37,702 bases of DNA from Anaerorudis cellulosivorans. Lineage in GTDB: Bacteria; Bacteroidota; Bacteroidia; Bacteroidales; Dysgonomonadaceae. Positions 7,928 to 16,147 of this stretch are shown here, piece after piece. Every line of letters begins with the position of its first letter. Position 1 is the first letter of the stretch. Below the pieces are notes generated by a model that saw only the letters and a program-made list of their open reading frames with translations, ran no database searches and was not told where the DNA came from. The stretch lies in contig NZ_JAPCWE010000023.1 in NCBI RefSeq assembly GCF_025943985.1, positions 1 through 37,702 of the forward strand, given 5' to 3'. The position numbers and the translations under genes are program-made.

Positions 7928-9130
7928 ATGAAACGATTATTTATTTTTTTATGCTTGACTTTCATGCTGGTGAGTTTCTCCTTCTGTAAAGGGAAAAACA
8001 AGAAAAGCGAATCGAACAACGCTGATTATATAGTAGAAAACACGGATTTTGCCATAAACCAATATGGATTGATGACCGAAATGATCGAAGATTCGGGGAA
8101 AATCCTCAATCCGAAGTCATTCATCAATGGAAAATTTAAATTTATCCCGCCAACGGAATGGACATCAGGGTTTTTTCCGGGGAGTTTATGGTATTTATAT
8201 GAGCTAACCGGTGACGAAAAATGGAAAATGCATGCAGAAAAGCATACCGAAGCCCTGGACACCGTTCAGTACCTGACCAATACACACGATGTGGGATTCA
8301 TGATCAATTGCAGTTATGGCAATGGCTTACGATTGAGTGGAAACAAAGCCTACGAAAAGGTAATCGTTCAAGCAGCCCAATCCCTCATCACCCGCTATAG
8401 ACCCGGTGCAGGAATCATTCAATCGTGGAATGCCAATCCGAAAAAAGACTGGAAATGTCCCGTCATTATCGACAACATGATGAATCTGGAGCTGCTTTTC
8501 AATGCAACAAAATTATCTGGGGATTCCACTTTTTATAAAATAGCCGTCAGTCATGCCGACCAAACGATGAAAAATCATTATCGCCCGGATTTCAGCACGT
8601 GGCATGTCGTAGATTACGATCCCGAAAATGGGACCATCCGTCACAAAAACACGCATCAGGGTTATTCCGATGAAAGTACTTGGGCACGGGGTCAATCCTG
8701 GGGAATATACGGTTTCGTGATGTGCTATCGCGAAACAAACGATCCGAAATACCTGCGTCAGGCAGAAAAAGCCCTCGAATTCGTTTCCGGCCATCCCCAT
8801 TATCCGGATGATGGAGTTCCCTATTGGGATTATGATGCTCCCGATATTCCGAATACATACCGTGATGCCTCGGCAGCAGCAATTTTGGCATCGGCATTAT
8901 ATGAAATATCGGCCTATTCGACAAAAAAAGATTACAAAGCGTGGGCGGACAATATTATAAATACCCTTGCAAGCCCGGCATATAGAGCAAAGATTGGCGA
9001 AAACGGTTATTTTCTTCTGATGCATTCGGTAGGCAGCTTGCCTCACAACTCGGAAGTGGATGTGCCGCTCAACTATGCCGATTACTATTTTCTGGAAGCA
9101 TTGAAAAGAAAAAGAGAGTTGGAAAAATGA
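7928..9130 (+). CDS. GH88 unsaturated glucuronyl hydrolase, lipoprotein
   Basis: 400 residues from ATG 7928, chosen because MKRLFIFLCLTF to FSFC is a clean lipoprotein signal; in-frame ATGs at 7853 and 7865 would bury it. The body is the alpha/alpha-barrel of family GH88. D121 (THDVGFM) and D182 (VIIDNMMNLEL) are 61 residues apart, the same spacing as the catalytic pair D88/D149 of Bacillus UGL, and STWARGQSWGIYGF is characteristic. The enzyme hydrates the 4,5-unsaturated uronic acid left by polysaccharide lyases, releasing keto-uronate. The glycan (glycosaminoglycan, pectin, ulvan or other) cannot be told from sequence alone. Its stop overlaps the zwf start by four bases (ATGA), so the two are translationally coupled. 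Confidence 0.9.
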   Translation: MKRLFIFLCLTFMLVSFSFCKGKNKKSESNNADYIVENTDFAINQYGLMTEMIEDSGKILNPKSFINGKFKFIPPTEWTSGFFPGSLWYLYELTGDEKWKMHAEKHTEALDTVQYLTNTHDVGFMINCSYGNGLRLSGNKAYEKVIVQAAQSLITRYRPGAGIIQSWNANPKKDWKCPVIIDNMMNLELLFNATKLSGDSTFYKIAVSHADQTMKNHYRPDFSTWHVVDYDPENGTIRHKNTHQGYSDESTWARGQSWGIYGFVMCYRETNDPKYLRQAEKALEFVSGHPHYPDDGVPYWDYDAPDIPNTYRDASAAAILASALYEISAYSTKKDYKAWADNIINTLASPAYRAKIGENGYFLLMHSVGSLPHNSEVDVPLNYADYYFLEALKRKRELEK

Positions 9131-10656
9131 AAAAAGCAACGAATCAAGCATTGGTAATTTTCGGAGCTTCAGGAGATCTTACTTACCGAAAACTTCTTCC
9201 TGCCGTCTTCGATCTGTTTATGAACAATTTGTTGCCCGACGGTTTTGCCGTGTTGGGCATAAGTCGTTCCCAATATACAGATCATGCGTTTCGCGAAAAA
9301 ATGAAAAAGGGAATCAAGGAGTTTTCTAACTTTAAAAACGCCGAGTCCGATAAAATAAACAACTTCCTGTCCAAAATTTTTTATCTCAGCATTGACACCG
9401 AAAATGGAGAAGAGTATGTATTGGTAAAAGAAAAATTGACCGAATTAAACAGAAAATTCAACCTTGGCTGTAATTATATTTTTTATCTCTCCACTCCACC
9501 AAGTTTATATGCGTCGATTCCGAAATTTCTTTACGGACAAGGACTTACCTTTCAACAAAAAGGATTCCGCCGTATCGTGTTTGAAAAACCGTTCGGTCAC
9601 AATCTCCTATCCGCCAAAGAATTAAATAAGTTATTGCTGGAATTTTTCGAAGAAGATCAAATTTATCGCATCGACCATTATTTAGGTAAAGAAACCGTAC
9701 AAAACCTAATGGTTACACGCTTTGCCAACGGCATTTATGAACCCTTATGGAACCGAAATTTCGTTCAACACGTAGAGATCACTGCAGCAGAGAACATTGG
9801 GGTTGAAGGCCGAGGTGAATATTACGATCATGCCGGAGCATTACGCGATATGGTGCAAAACCATTTGCTGCAGATGGTTTCACTTGTGGCCATGGAACCT
9901 CCGATAAAAATCACGCCACAAGATATCCGATACGAAAAAATGAAAGTTTTCAGGGCGTTACACCCACTCAGCGAATACGACTTGAAAAATCATGTCATCA
10001 GAGGACAATATACCGCTTCCACCATACGGGGAAAACATTATCCGGCTTATCGTGAAGAACCTCATGTAGCAAAGGATTCGCGTACAGAAACATATGTCGC
10101 GATGAAATTTTTTATCGACAATTGGCGTTGGGCTGATGTACCTTTCTATATCCGTACAGGGAAACGTTTGCCTACTCGGGTATCGGAAGTTGTCATCCAT
10201 TTTAAACCTTCACCCTTACCTCTTTTCCGACATGAAGGTTCGTCAGATAAGCTTAACAACCAACTGATTCTGCGGATTCATCCCGACGAAGGCATTTTGC
10301 TGAAAACCGGTATGAAAGTGCCGGGAAACGATTATCTGGTAAAATCGGTGAATATGGATTTCCATTATTCCGAATTGAGCAATCAATACATTCCCGATCC
10401 TTATGAACGATTACTTCTCGATTGCATGACAGGTGACAATACATTATTTATGGATGGCGAAGCGGTGGAGGAAACATGGAAATTCGTGCAGCCCATTCTC
10501 GATTATTGGGAAAATCATCCCGAAGCACCTTTATATGGTTATCCCGCAGGCACATGGGGTCCCGATGTTGCAGACAGGCTCATTGAAGGAAAAAACGACA
10601 CATGGCGCTATCCGTGTAAAAATTTAGCAGATGACGGCATGTATTGTGAATTGTAA
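9127..10656 (+). CDS. zwf: Glucose-6-phosphate 1-dehydrogenase
   Basis: 509 residues, normal for the family. The N-terminal dinucleotide motif GASGDL is at 13-18, the signature RIDHYLGKE at 181-189 (H184), and DHAGALRDMVQNH contains the second active-site histidine. It converts glucose-6-phosphate to 6-phosphogluconolactone with NADP and is the entry step of the oxidative pentose phosphate pathway. The start codon sits inside the GH88 stop (ATGA). The next step, pgl, follows 61 bases downstream. A gnd gene, often grouped with zwf and pgl in Bacteroidales, is not present beside them. Confidence 0.96.
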   Translation: MKKATNQALVIFGASGDLTYRKLLPAVFDLFMNNLLPDGFAVLGISRSQYTDHAFREKMKKGIKEFSNFKNAESDKINNFLSKIFYLSIDTENGEEYVLVKEKLTELNRKFNLGCNYIFYLSTPPSLYASIPKFLYGQGLTFQQKGFRRIVFEKPFGHNLLSAKELNKLLLEFFEEDQIYRIDHYLGKETVQNLMVTRFANGIYEPLWNRNFVQHVEITAAENIGVEGRGEYYDHAGALRDMVQNHLLQMVSLVAMEPPIKITPQDIRYEKMKVFRALHPLSEYDLKNHVIRGQYTASTIRGKHYPAYREEPHVAKDSRTETYVAMKFFIDNWRWADVPFYIRTGKRLPTRVSEVVIHFKPSPLPLFRHEGSSDKLNNQLILRIHPDEGILLKTGMKVPGNDYLVKSVNMDFHYSELSNQYIPDPYERLLLDCMTGDNTLFMDGEAVEETWKFVQPILDYWENHPEAPLYGYPAGTWGPDVADRLIEGKNDTWRYPCKNLADDGMYCEL

Positions 10657-10717
10657 TCGCTTAGCACAAAAAGTAAACTACCGAATTTCTAACCGGCTAA
10701 CAAAATCGTCATAAAAA

Positions 10718-11452
10718 ATGAAAATAAAAATAGCGGAAGACATCGCTTCTCTCAACAAAGCTTTTACAGAGTGGATGAAGACCATATTGTCGCAACAGGA
10801 AGAAATTACGTTGGCTTTATCGGGTGGTTCTACTCCTAAATCGTTATTCGATTATTGGGCAAAACACCATGCGACCGATATCGACTGGGAAAAGATTAAA
10901 TTTTTCTGGAGCGATGAACGCTGCGTTCCTCCCACCGACAATGAAAGCAATTACAAGATGGCAAAAGAGCATCTTTTTGATCGAATTGCTATTCCGGAAG
11001 AACATATTTTCCGCATCTACGGAGAAAACGATCCCGAAAAAGAAGCCAAACGCTATGCAGAAGTGCTGAAAAGGGAGATAAAAACTGTAAATGGTATCCC
11101 TTCTTTCGACATTCTCATGCTGGGAATGGGTGAAGACGGACATACTGCTTCGATATTCCCTCTCCAAATCCATCTATGGGATAGTGAAGAACTTTGCATA
11201 GTTGGAACCCATCCGATAACAGGACAAAAACGCATCAGTCTTTCGGGAAAAACAATCAATGCAGCACAAAATGTGGCTATTCTGGTTGCCGGAGAAGCCA
11301 AAGCCGATAAGGTAAAAGAAATTATCGAATCAAAAGAAACAGCACAAAAACGTTATCCGGCCGCCAAAGTTTCCCCCACATCAGGAAATTTGGTATGGTT
11401 CATGGATCGCGAGGCAGCTAAAAAACTTGCAGCAGAACCATATTCATTTTAA
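10718..11452 (+). CDS. pgl: 6-phosphogluconolactonase (DevB/SOL type)
   Basis: 244 residues. The NagB-like fold carries [13 protein letters not shown] (phosphate-binding loop), the [14 protein letters not shown] motif and [14 protein letters not shown], all hallmarks of Pgl rather than glucosamine-6-phosphate deaminase. It hydrolyses the zwf product to 6-phosphogluconate in the cytoplasm. The pairing zwf-pgl supports the call. Its 3' end overlaps the convergent def gene by nine bases. Confidence 0.94.
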   Translation: MKIKIAEDIASLNKAFTEWMKTILSQQEEITLALSGGSTPKSLFDYWAKHHATDIDWEKIKFFWSDERCVPPTDNESNYKMAKEHLFDRIAIPEEHIFRIYGENDPEKEAKRYAEVLKREIKTVNGIPSFDILMLGMGEDGHTASIFPLQIHLWDSEELCIVGTHPITGQKRISLSGKTINAAQNVAILVAGEAKADKVKEIIESKETAQKRYPAAKVSPTSGNLVWFMDREAAKKLAAEPYSF

Positions 11453-12001
11453 CGTTTTAACTTTATAATGGCAATCGGTTTTACCTTTCATCAGATTCGA
11501 TAATTTGCTTTTGATCATCCTTTTGCGCATAGGGTTAATTTTATCCACAAACAAAATTCCGTCAAGATGATCGTATTCGTGCTGAATGGCGCGTGCTTTA
11601 TACCCCTCATATACTTCATCGTGCAGCTGCAAATTTTCATCGAGGTATTGAATGCGTATGCTATTTTTACGCGGCACCTTCTCATGGATTCCGGGTAAGC
11701 TCAAACATCCTTCTTCCATAAGTTCGATATCGCCCGTTCGTTCCAAAATATGCGCATTGATAAACACTTTCTTAAACCCATCGAATTCTGGATCTTCGTC
11801 TGCCAATACCGTGAGATCAACAACAAAAATACGATCTTCGAGCCCGACCTGCGGGGCCGCCAATCCAACGCCATCGGCATTGTACATTGTTTCAAACATA
11901 TTCTCGATCAACTCCTTCAAATGAGGATAGTTTTCAGGATCAATATCATTGGCAACTTTTCTCAAAACGGGTTGCCCATAAATGTATATCGGTAAAATCA
12001 T
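11444..12001 (-). CDS. def: Peptide deformylase
   Basis: 185 residues. All three deformylase motifs are present: [10 protein letters not shown] (44-53), EEGCLSLP with the metal ligand C99, and QHEYDH with H141, E142 and H145. It removes the N-formyl group from nascent proteins and normally uses Fe(II). It is the last gene of the lptB-yqgF-def run, seven bases after yqgF, and ends in a nine-base tail overlap with pgl on the opposite strand. Confidence 0.96.
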   Translation of the reverse strand: MILPIYIYGQPVLRKVANDIDPENYPHLKELIENMFETMYNADGVGLAAPQVGLEDRIFVVDLTVLADEDPEFDGFKKVFINAHILERTGDIELMEEGCLSLPGIHEKVPRKNSIRIQYLDENLQLHDEVYEGYKARAIQHEYDHLDGILFVDKINPMRKRMIKSKLSNLMKGKTDCHYKVKTLK

Positions 12002-12008
12002 CGTTCTT

Positions 12009-12431
12009 TTATGGTTTCATTCGTTTACTTTCCATATATCCTTGAAGAATAATGGTGGCACTGATTTCGTCAACCAATGCCTTGTTTTGCCTGTCTTTTT
12101 TTTTCAATCCACCATCAATCATGGCCTGATGCGCCATTTTCGAAGAGAAACGTTCATCGAAATATTCTATTGGAACAGAGGAAAATATTTGCTTCAATTT
12201 ATTGACAAAAACTTCAACCCGCTGCATATTTTCCGACATCTCGCCGCTCATTTGCTTGGGCAAACCAACAACAATGGCCGATACTTCTTCTTTTTGGAGA
12301 TAATCGCTAAGAAAATCAAATATTTCTGAAGTTTTAACAGTAGTTAGTCCGTTTGCAATAATCTGCAACGGATCGCTAACTGCAATACCAGTGCGTTTTT
12401 TCCCGTAATCGATGGCAAGAATCCGCCCCAT
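12009..12431 (-). CDS. ruvX: YqgF/RuvX family putative pre-16S rRNA nuclease
   Basis: 140 residues from the ATG whose complement is at 12429-12431, giving [21 protein letters not shown] longer in-frame reading begins at 12569 but its first 46 residues lie within lptB and look non-coding. The RNase H-like fold shows the first acidic residue in AIDYG, then [20 protein letters not shown] and a final acidic [11 protein letters not shown]. The family processes the 5' end of 16S rRNA in E. coli. It is flanked seven bases each side by lptB and def, so it is operonic. Confidence 0.93.
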   Translation of the reverse strand: MGRILAIDYGKKRTGIAVSDPLQIIANGLTTVKTSEIFDFLSDYLQKEEVSAIVVGLPKQMSGEMSENMQRVEVFVNKLKQIFSSVPIEYFDERFSSKMAHQAMIDGGLKKKDRQNKALVDEISATIILQGYMESKRMKP

Positions 12432-12438
12432 AAAGCTA

Positions 12439-13242
12439 TTAAACCTGTAATTTTCTGCGACGCAATTCGAAATCATGACCCAAGTACTTCTCTCGAACAA
12501 TGGGATTAGCCGCCAATTCTTCTGCCGTTCCCTGAAACAATACTTTACCTTCGAAAAGGAGATAGGCACGATCAGTAATACTCAGGGTTTCATCAACATT
12601 ATGATCGGTAATCAAAATGCCGATATTGCGATATTTCAACTGAGCCACAATAGATTGTATATCCTGCACTGCAATAGGATCGATACCGGCAAAAGGTTCA
12701 TCGAGCATGATAAACTTAGGATCGATGGCCAAACAACGGGCAATTTCAGCGCGACGACGTTCACCTCCCGACAAACGATCACCCTGATTTTTTCGGACTT
12801 TTTGTAATCCGAATTCTGAAATCAAACTTTCGAGTTTTTGTTTCTGTTCCTTCGGTGTTTTATCGGTAAACTCCAATACAGAACGGATATTGTCTTCCAC
12901 TGTCATTTTTCTGAAAATGGATGCCTCTTGGGCAAGATAACCAACGCCATAGCGTGCACGTTTGTAGACAGGGAACTTAGTTATATTGGTATTGCCAAGA
13001 TAAATTTCGCCTTCATTTGGGACAATTAATCCCACTGTCATATAAAAAGTAGTAGTTTTGCCTGCACCATTCGGCCCCAATAGTCCGACAATCTCTCCCT
13101 GACATACATTAATGGAAACATGATCCACTACTGTACGCGTCCGATATTTCTTAACCAAATTCTCAGTACACAACATCAGCGGTTCATTTTCCAAACCGTA
13201 AGTTTTGGCTTCATTCACAACATCAACTAAATTCTCATCCAT
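12439..13242 (-). CDS. lptB: LPS export ABC transporter ATP-binding protein LptB
   Basis: 267 residues. Walker [10 protein letters not shown] is at 56-64, the Q-loop at [10 protein letters not shown], the signature LSGGERRR at 158-165 and Walker [12 protein letters not shown] with D181-E182. These, together with [10 protein letters not shown] and the RKMTVEDN segment, are typical of LptB, the cytoplasmic ATPase that drives lipopolysaccharide extraction by LptFG. An N-terminal extension of about 22 residues precedes [12 protein letters not shown]; a second ATG at 13176 (M23) would give a family-typical length. The -7 element just upstream of 13242 favours the longer start only weakly. Confidence 0.94.
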   Translation of the reverse strand: MDENLVDVVNEAKTYGLENEPLMLCTENLVKKYRTRTVVDHVSINVCQGEIVGLLGPNGAGKTTTFYMTVGLIVPNEGEIYLGNTNITKFPVYKRARYGVGYLAQEASIFRKMTVEDNIRSVLEFTDKTPKEQKQKLESLISEFGLQKVRKNQGDRLSGGERRRAEIARCLAIDPKFIMLDEPFAGIDPIAVQDIQSIVAQLKYRNIGILITDHNVDETLSITDRAYLLFEGKVLFQGTAEELAANPIVREKYLGHDFELRRRKLQV

Positions 13243-13262
13243 TATTATCGGGAAAATTTAAG

Positions 13263-13270
13263 CAAAGGTA
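13263..13270 (-). promoter_or_regulatory. -7 promoter element for lptB-ruvX-def
   Basis: The minus strand reads TACCTTTG, an exact TAnnTTTG. Transcription would start about 14 bases before the lptB ATG. No clear -33 TTTG is visible. Confidence 0.6.
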
Positions 13271-13294
13271 CGAAATTATTTGCTTTAATTCATA

Positions 13295-13648
13295 TTAATC
13301 GCCTATGACGATTTGGCTACATCCTATCTCCCCTCCCACAGGAGGATTCATTTTGGCCATCCTCACTTCAAGATGCACTATTTGCGGAAACGACGCTTTT
13401 ATTCGTTCCAATATCCGATATGCTGCATTTTCCATGAGTTGCGAGGGTTTTAGCATCTCCGATTTCACTAATTCGTATATGGCTGCATAATTTATAGTAT
13501 CTTCAATATTGTCTGTTTTGCAAGCTTTAGAAAGATCGGCTTCGATACGGAGATTAACCATAAATTCGTTCCCAACCACCGTTTCCTGAGAAAATACGCC
13601 ATGATGCGCAAAAAAACGCATATTCTTCAGTTCTATAACCGTTTTCAT
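13295..13648 (-). CDS. folB: Dihydroneopterin aldolase
   Basis: 117 residues, the normal FolB length. The start MKTVIELKNMRFFAHHGVF holds the family FxAHHGV signature. Y51-region NYAAIYELVK and the ILERIKASFP helix follow, and KMNPPVGGE near the C-terminus matches the K-x-NPP motif. It cleaves dihydroneopterin to hydroxymethyl-dihydropterin and glycolaldehyde in folate synthesis. It is a single gene with its own promoter, divergent from pepP. Confidence 0.93.
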   Translation of the reverse strand: MKTVIELKNMRFFAHHGVFSQETVVGNEFMVNLRIEADLSKACKTDNIEDTINYAAIYELVKSEMLKPSQLMENAAYRILERIKASFPQIVHLEVRMAKMNPPVGGEIGCSQIVIGD

Positions 13649-13669
13649 TTATTTCAACTTTTTAAAGCT

Positions 13670-13677
13670 CAAATGTA
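13670..13677 (-). promoter_or_regulatory. -7 promoter element for folB
   Basis: The minus strand reads TACATTTG, exact TAnnTTTG, placing the start of transcription about 15 bases before the folB ATG. It is only 12 bases from an identical element facing the other way. Confidence 0.6.
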
Positions 13678-13689
13678 ACAAAATGTTCT

Positions 13690-13697
13690 TACATTTG
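13690..13697 (+). promoter_or_regulatory. -7 promoter element for pepP
   Basis: TACATTTG, exact TAnnTTTG, about 24 bases before the pepP ATG. It shares its octamer with the divergent folB promoter, so the two polymerase sites must overlap. Confidence 0.6.
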
Positions 13698-13720
13698 TTG
13701 TGTGAAAACAAAAAAATAAC

Positions 13721-15517
13721 ATGACAACAAAACCCGATCAAATCATCGAAAGGCTTTCTGCTTTGAGAAAATTCATGAAAATGCAGCATCTGGATGCTTT
13801 CATTGTTCCGAGCACCGATCCACATTTAAGTGAATATCCACCAAAAAGATGGGAATGCAGAAAATGGATTACCGGCTTTACCGGATCGGCAGGAACTGCA
13901 GTAATCACAATGGAACAGGCAGGTGTATGGACCGATTCGCGCTATTTTCTTCAAGCTGCTCAACAACTGGAAGGAACAGGATTTGATCTGTTTAAAATGG
14001 GTATGCCCGAAACTCCGGATATGGTTAACTGGATCATTGAACAAGTAGGCAAGGGCGGAAAAGTTGGCATCGATGGAATGGTGTATGCAGCATCGGAAGC
14101 CAAAAATCTGATAAACAAACTCGCGTCGAAAGGGATTGAAACAGAAACGGAATTTGATCCTTTTGAAGAAATATGGAAAGATCGGCCCGGAATACCCAAA
14201 AACAAAATTTTTACCCTCCCCGAAGAAATTACAGGAGAATCAACAAAAAGCAAAATTGAACGAATCGTAGAGGAAATTGATAAAGCAGGGGCTGACGGAA
14301 TTGTTATTGCAACACTCGATGCCGTTGCATGGACATTTAACATCAGAGGCAATGATGTGGAATACAATCCGGTGGCTGTTGCCTACGGGTATGTTTCTAA
14401 AAATGAATCAATTTTATTTATTGACCCCAACAAACTCACTGATACAATCGCTTCGGAACTGCAATCGCAAGGTGTAAAAACGGCAGATTATAACCATATT
14501 TTCAATTATATCGAAAAACTTCCCGAAAAAACAACGGTTTGCGTAACAGAAAGCAAAATAAATTATTCCCTTTATAAAGCACTTTCCGAAAGATGTAAGG
14601 TTATTGATCTCACTTCGCCAATCGACTTAATGAAAAGTATGAAGAACGAAACCGAATTGAACGGTTTTCGCCTTGCAATGGTGAAAGACGGAGTGGCATT
14701 GACCCGCTTTTATATGTGGTTTGAAAAAGCCGTGCCAACAGGTATGGTAACAGAAATGACCATTACGGAAAAGTTACGGGAATTCCGTTCGAAACAGGAT
14801 CAGTATATGGGTGAGAGTTTCGGTACCATTGCCGGTTATGCTGCGCATGGAGCCATCGTCCATTACAGTGCTACTCCCGAAAGCAATTCAACTATCGAAC
14901 CCAAAGGATTGCTGCTTATCGATTCGGGAGCCCAATTTATGCATGGAACAACAGACATAACACGTACAATTGCCCTGGGTGAAGTCGCTCCCCAAATGAA
15001 AAAGGACTATACCAAGGTACTAAAGGGACATATTGCGTTGGCAACAGCTATTTACCCCGAAGGAACACGAGGTTCGCAGCTCGATATCTTGGCTCGCAAA
15101 CCATTATGGGATGATTGCGAAACCTACTGGCATGGTAGCGGCCACGGTATTGGTCATTTCCTCAATGTGCATGAAGGTCCGCAAAACATTCGCATGGAAG
15201 AAAATCCCACCCCGCTCAAAAAAGGAATGGTTACTTCCAATGAACCGGGAATCTATCGCACCGACCAATACGGCATCCGTATAGAAAACCTTGTGGTTGC
15301 CAAAGAATACAAAAAAACCGAGGATTTCGGTACATTCTATCATTTTGAGACCATAACTCTTTGTCCAATCGACACTAAACCTATCGAAACGGATATGCTT
15401 ACAGAAAAAGAAAAATCATGGCTTAACAATTATCACCGGATGGTATATGACAAATTGCAACACTATTTGAGTGATGAAGAAAAAACATGGTTGAAAGAAA
15501 AGACAAAAGCAATATAA
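13721..15517 (+). CDS. pepP: Xaa-Pro aminopeptidase P (M24B)
   Basis: 598 residues, the long three-domain aminopeptidase P form like the eukaryotic cytosolic type. Two creatinase-like N-terminal domains precede the pita-bread catalytic domain. The dinuclear metal ligands are D401 (LIDSGAQF), D412 (TTDITRT), H475 (HGSGHGIGH), E508 (TSNEPGIY) and E522 (IRIENLVV). It removes N-terminal residues preceding proline from peptides. There is no signal peptide, so it is cytoplasmic. A gamma-carbonic anhydrase-like gene follows after 15 bases. Confidence 0.95.
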   Translation: MTTKPDQIIERLSALRKFMKMQHLDAFIVPSTDPHLSEYPPKRWECRKWITGFTGSAGTAVITMEQAGVWTDSRYFLQAAQQLEGTGFDLFKMGMPETPDMVNWIIEQVGKGGKVGIDGMVYAASEAKNLINKLASKGIETETEFDPFEEIWKDRPGIPKNKIFTLPEEITGESTKSKIERIVEEIDKAGADGIVIATLDAVAWTFNIRGNDVEYNPVAVAYGYVSKNESILFIDPNKLTDTIASELQSQGVKTADYNHIFNYIEKLPEKTTVCVTESKINYSLYKALSERCKVIDLTSPIDLMKSMKNETELNGFRLAMVKDGVALTRFYMWFEKAVPTGMVTEMTITEKLREFRSKQDQYMGESFGTIAGYAAHGAIVHYSATPESNSTIEPKGLLLIDSGAQFMHGTTDITRTIALGEVAPQMKKDYTKVLKGHIALATAIYPEGTRGSQLDILARKPLWDDCETYWHGSGHGIGHFLNVHEGPQNIRMEENPTPLKKGMVTSNEPGIYRTDQYGIRIENLVVAKEYKKTEDFGTFYHFETITLCPIDTKPIETDMLTEKEKSWLNNYHRMVYDKLQHYLSDEEKTWLKEKTKAI

Positions 15518-15532
15518 AAAGAATCATTCAAA

Positions 15533-16057
15533 ATGGCGCTTATCAAATCAGTAAGAGGATTTACCCCACAAATAGGAGAAAATACATTCCTGGCCGATAA
15601 TGCCACCATAATTGGTGACGTAATCATAGGAAATAATTGCAGTTTATGGTTTAATGCCGTCTTACGTGGCGATGTCAATTCCATCCGCATTGGAAATAGA
15701 GTAAATATTCAGGATGGCTCAGTGATTCATACTTTATATGAAAAATCGGTTACCGAAATAGGCGACGATGTTTCGATCGGTCACAATGTGGTAATACATG
15801 GTGCCAAAATAGAAGACGGGGCACTTATCGGCATGGGGGCTATCATATTGGATCATGCGGTAATTGGCGAAGGGTCCATTATTGCCGCCGGAGCAGTGGT
15901 TTTAAGCAATACAATAGTTGAGCCCGGCAGCATATATGCAGGTGTTCCTGCCAAATTTGTCAAAAAAGTCGACACCGAACAGTCAAAAGAAATGAATCAA
16001 AAAATTGCACGAAACTATCTCATGTATTCCGAATGGTATAAAGAAGCGAATAAATAA
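15533..16057 (+). CDS. Gamma-carbonic anhydrase family hexapeptide-repeat protein
   Basis: 174 residues of left-handed beta-helix with repeated hexapeptides (IGDVIIGNNC, IGDDVSIGHN, IGMGAIILDH, IGEGSIIAAG) and a C-terminal helix. Three zinc-ligand histidines are seen at H66 (VIHTLY), H84 and H89 (GHNVVIHG), as in the YrdA/CamH branch. Family members bind zinc or iron; carbonic anhydrase activity is proven for only some of them, so activity is uncertain. Probably co-transcribed with pepP. Confidence 0.9.
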   Translation: MALIKSVRGFTPQIGENTFLADNATIIGDVIIGNNCSLWFNAVLRGDVNSIRIGNRVNIQDGSVIHTLYEKSVTEIGDDVSIGHNVVIHGAKIEDGALIGMGAIILDHAVIGEGSIIAAGAVVLSNTIVEPGSIYAGVPAKFVKKVDTEQSKEMNQKIARNYLMYSEWYKEANK

Positions 16058-16093
16058 ACCATTTTTTTTTATTCATCGAATAATCCGGTGATG

Positions 16094-16107
16094 GGTTCTT
16101 AAGAACC
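16094..16107. promoter_or_regulatory. Perfect palindrome upstream of nhaD
   Basis: GGTTCTTAAGAACC is a perfect 14-base palindrome 40 bases before the nhaD ATG. It is not followed by a T-run, so it is more likely an operator than a terminator. No TAnnTTTG element is seen in this gap. Confidence 0.4.
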
Positions 16108-16147
16108 GCAAAGAAAAGTTTATTTTTTCTCTTTCATTTCGATTCGT

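Noticed and set aside
12432-12569. N-terminal extension of the YqgF/RuvX frame upstream of 12431
   Set aside because: These 46 codons lie inside lptB, are unlike the family, and the canonical start [10 protein letters not shown] is at 12431.
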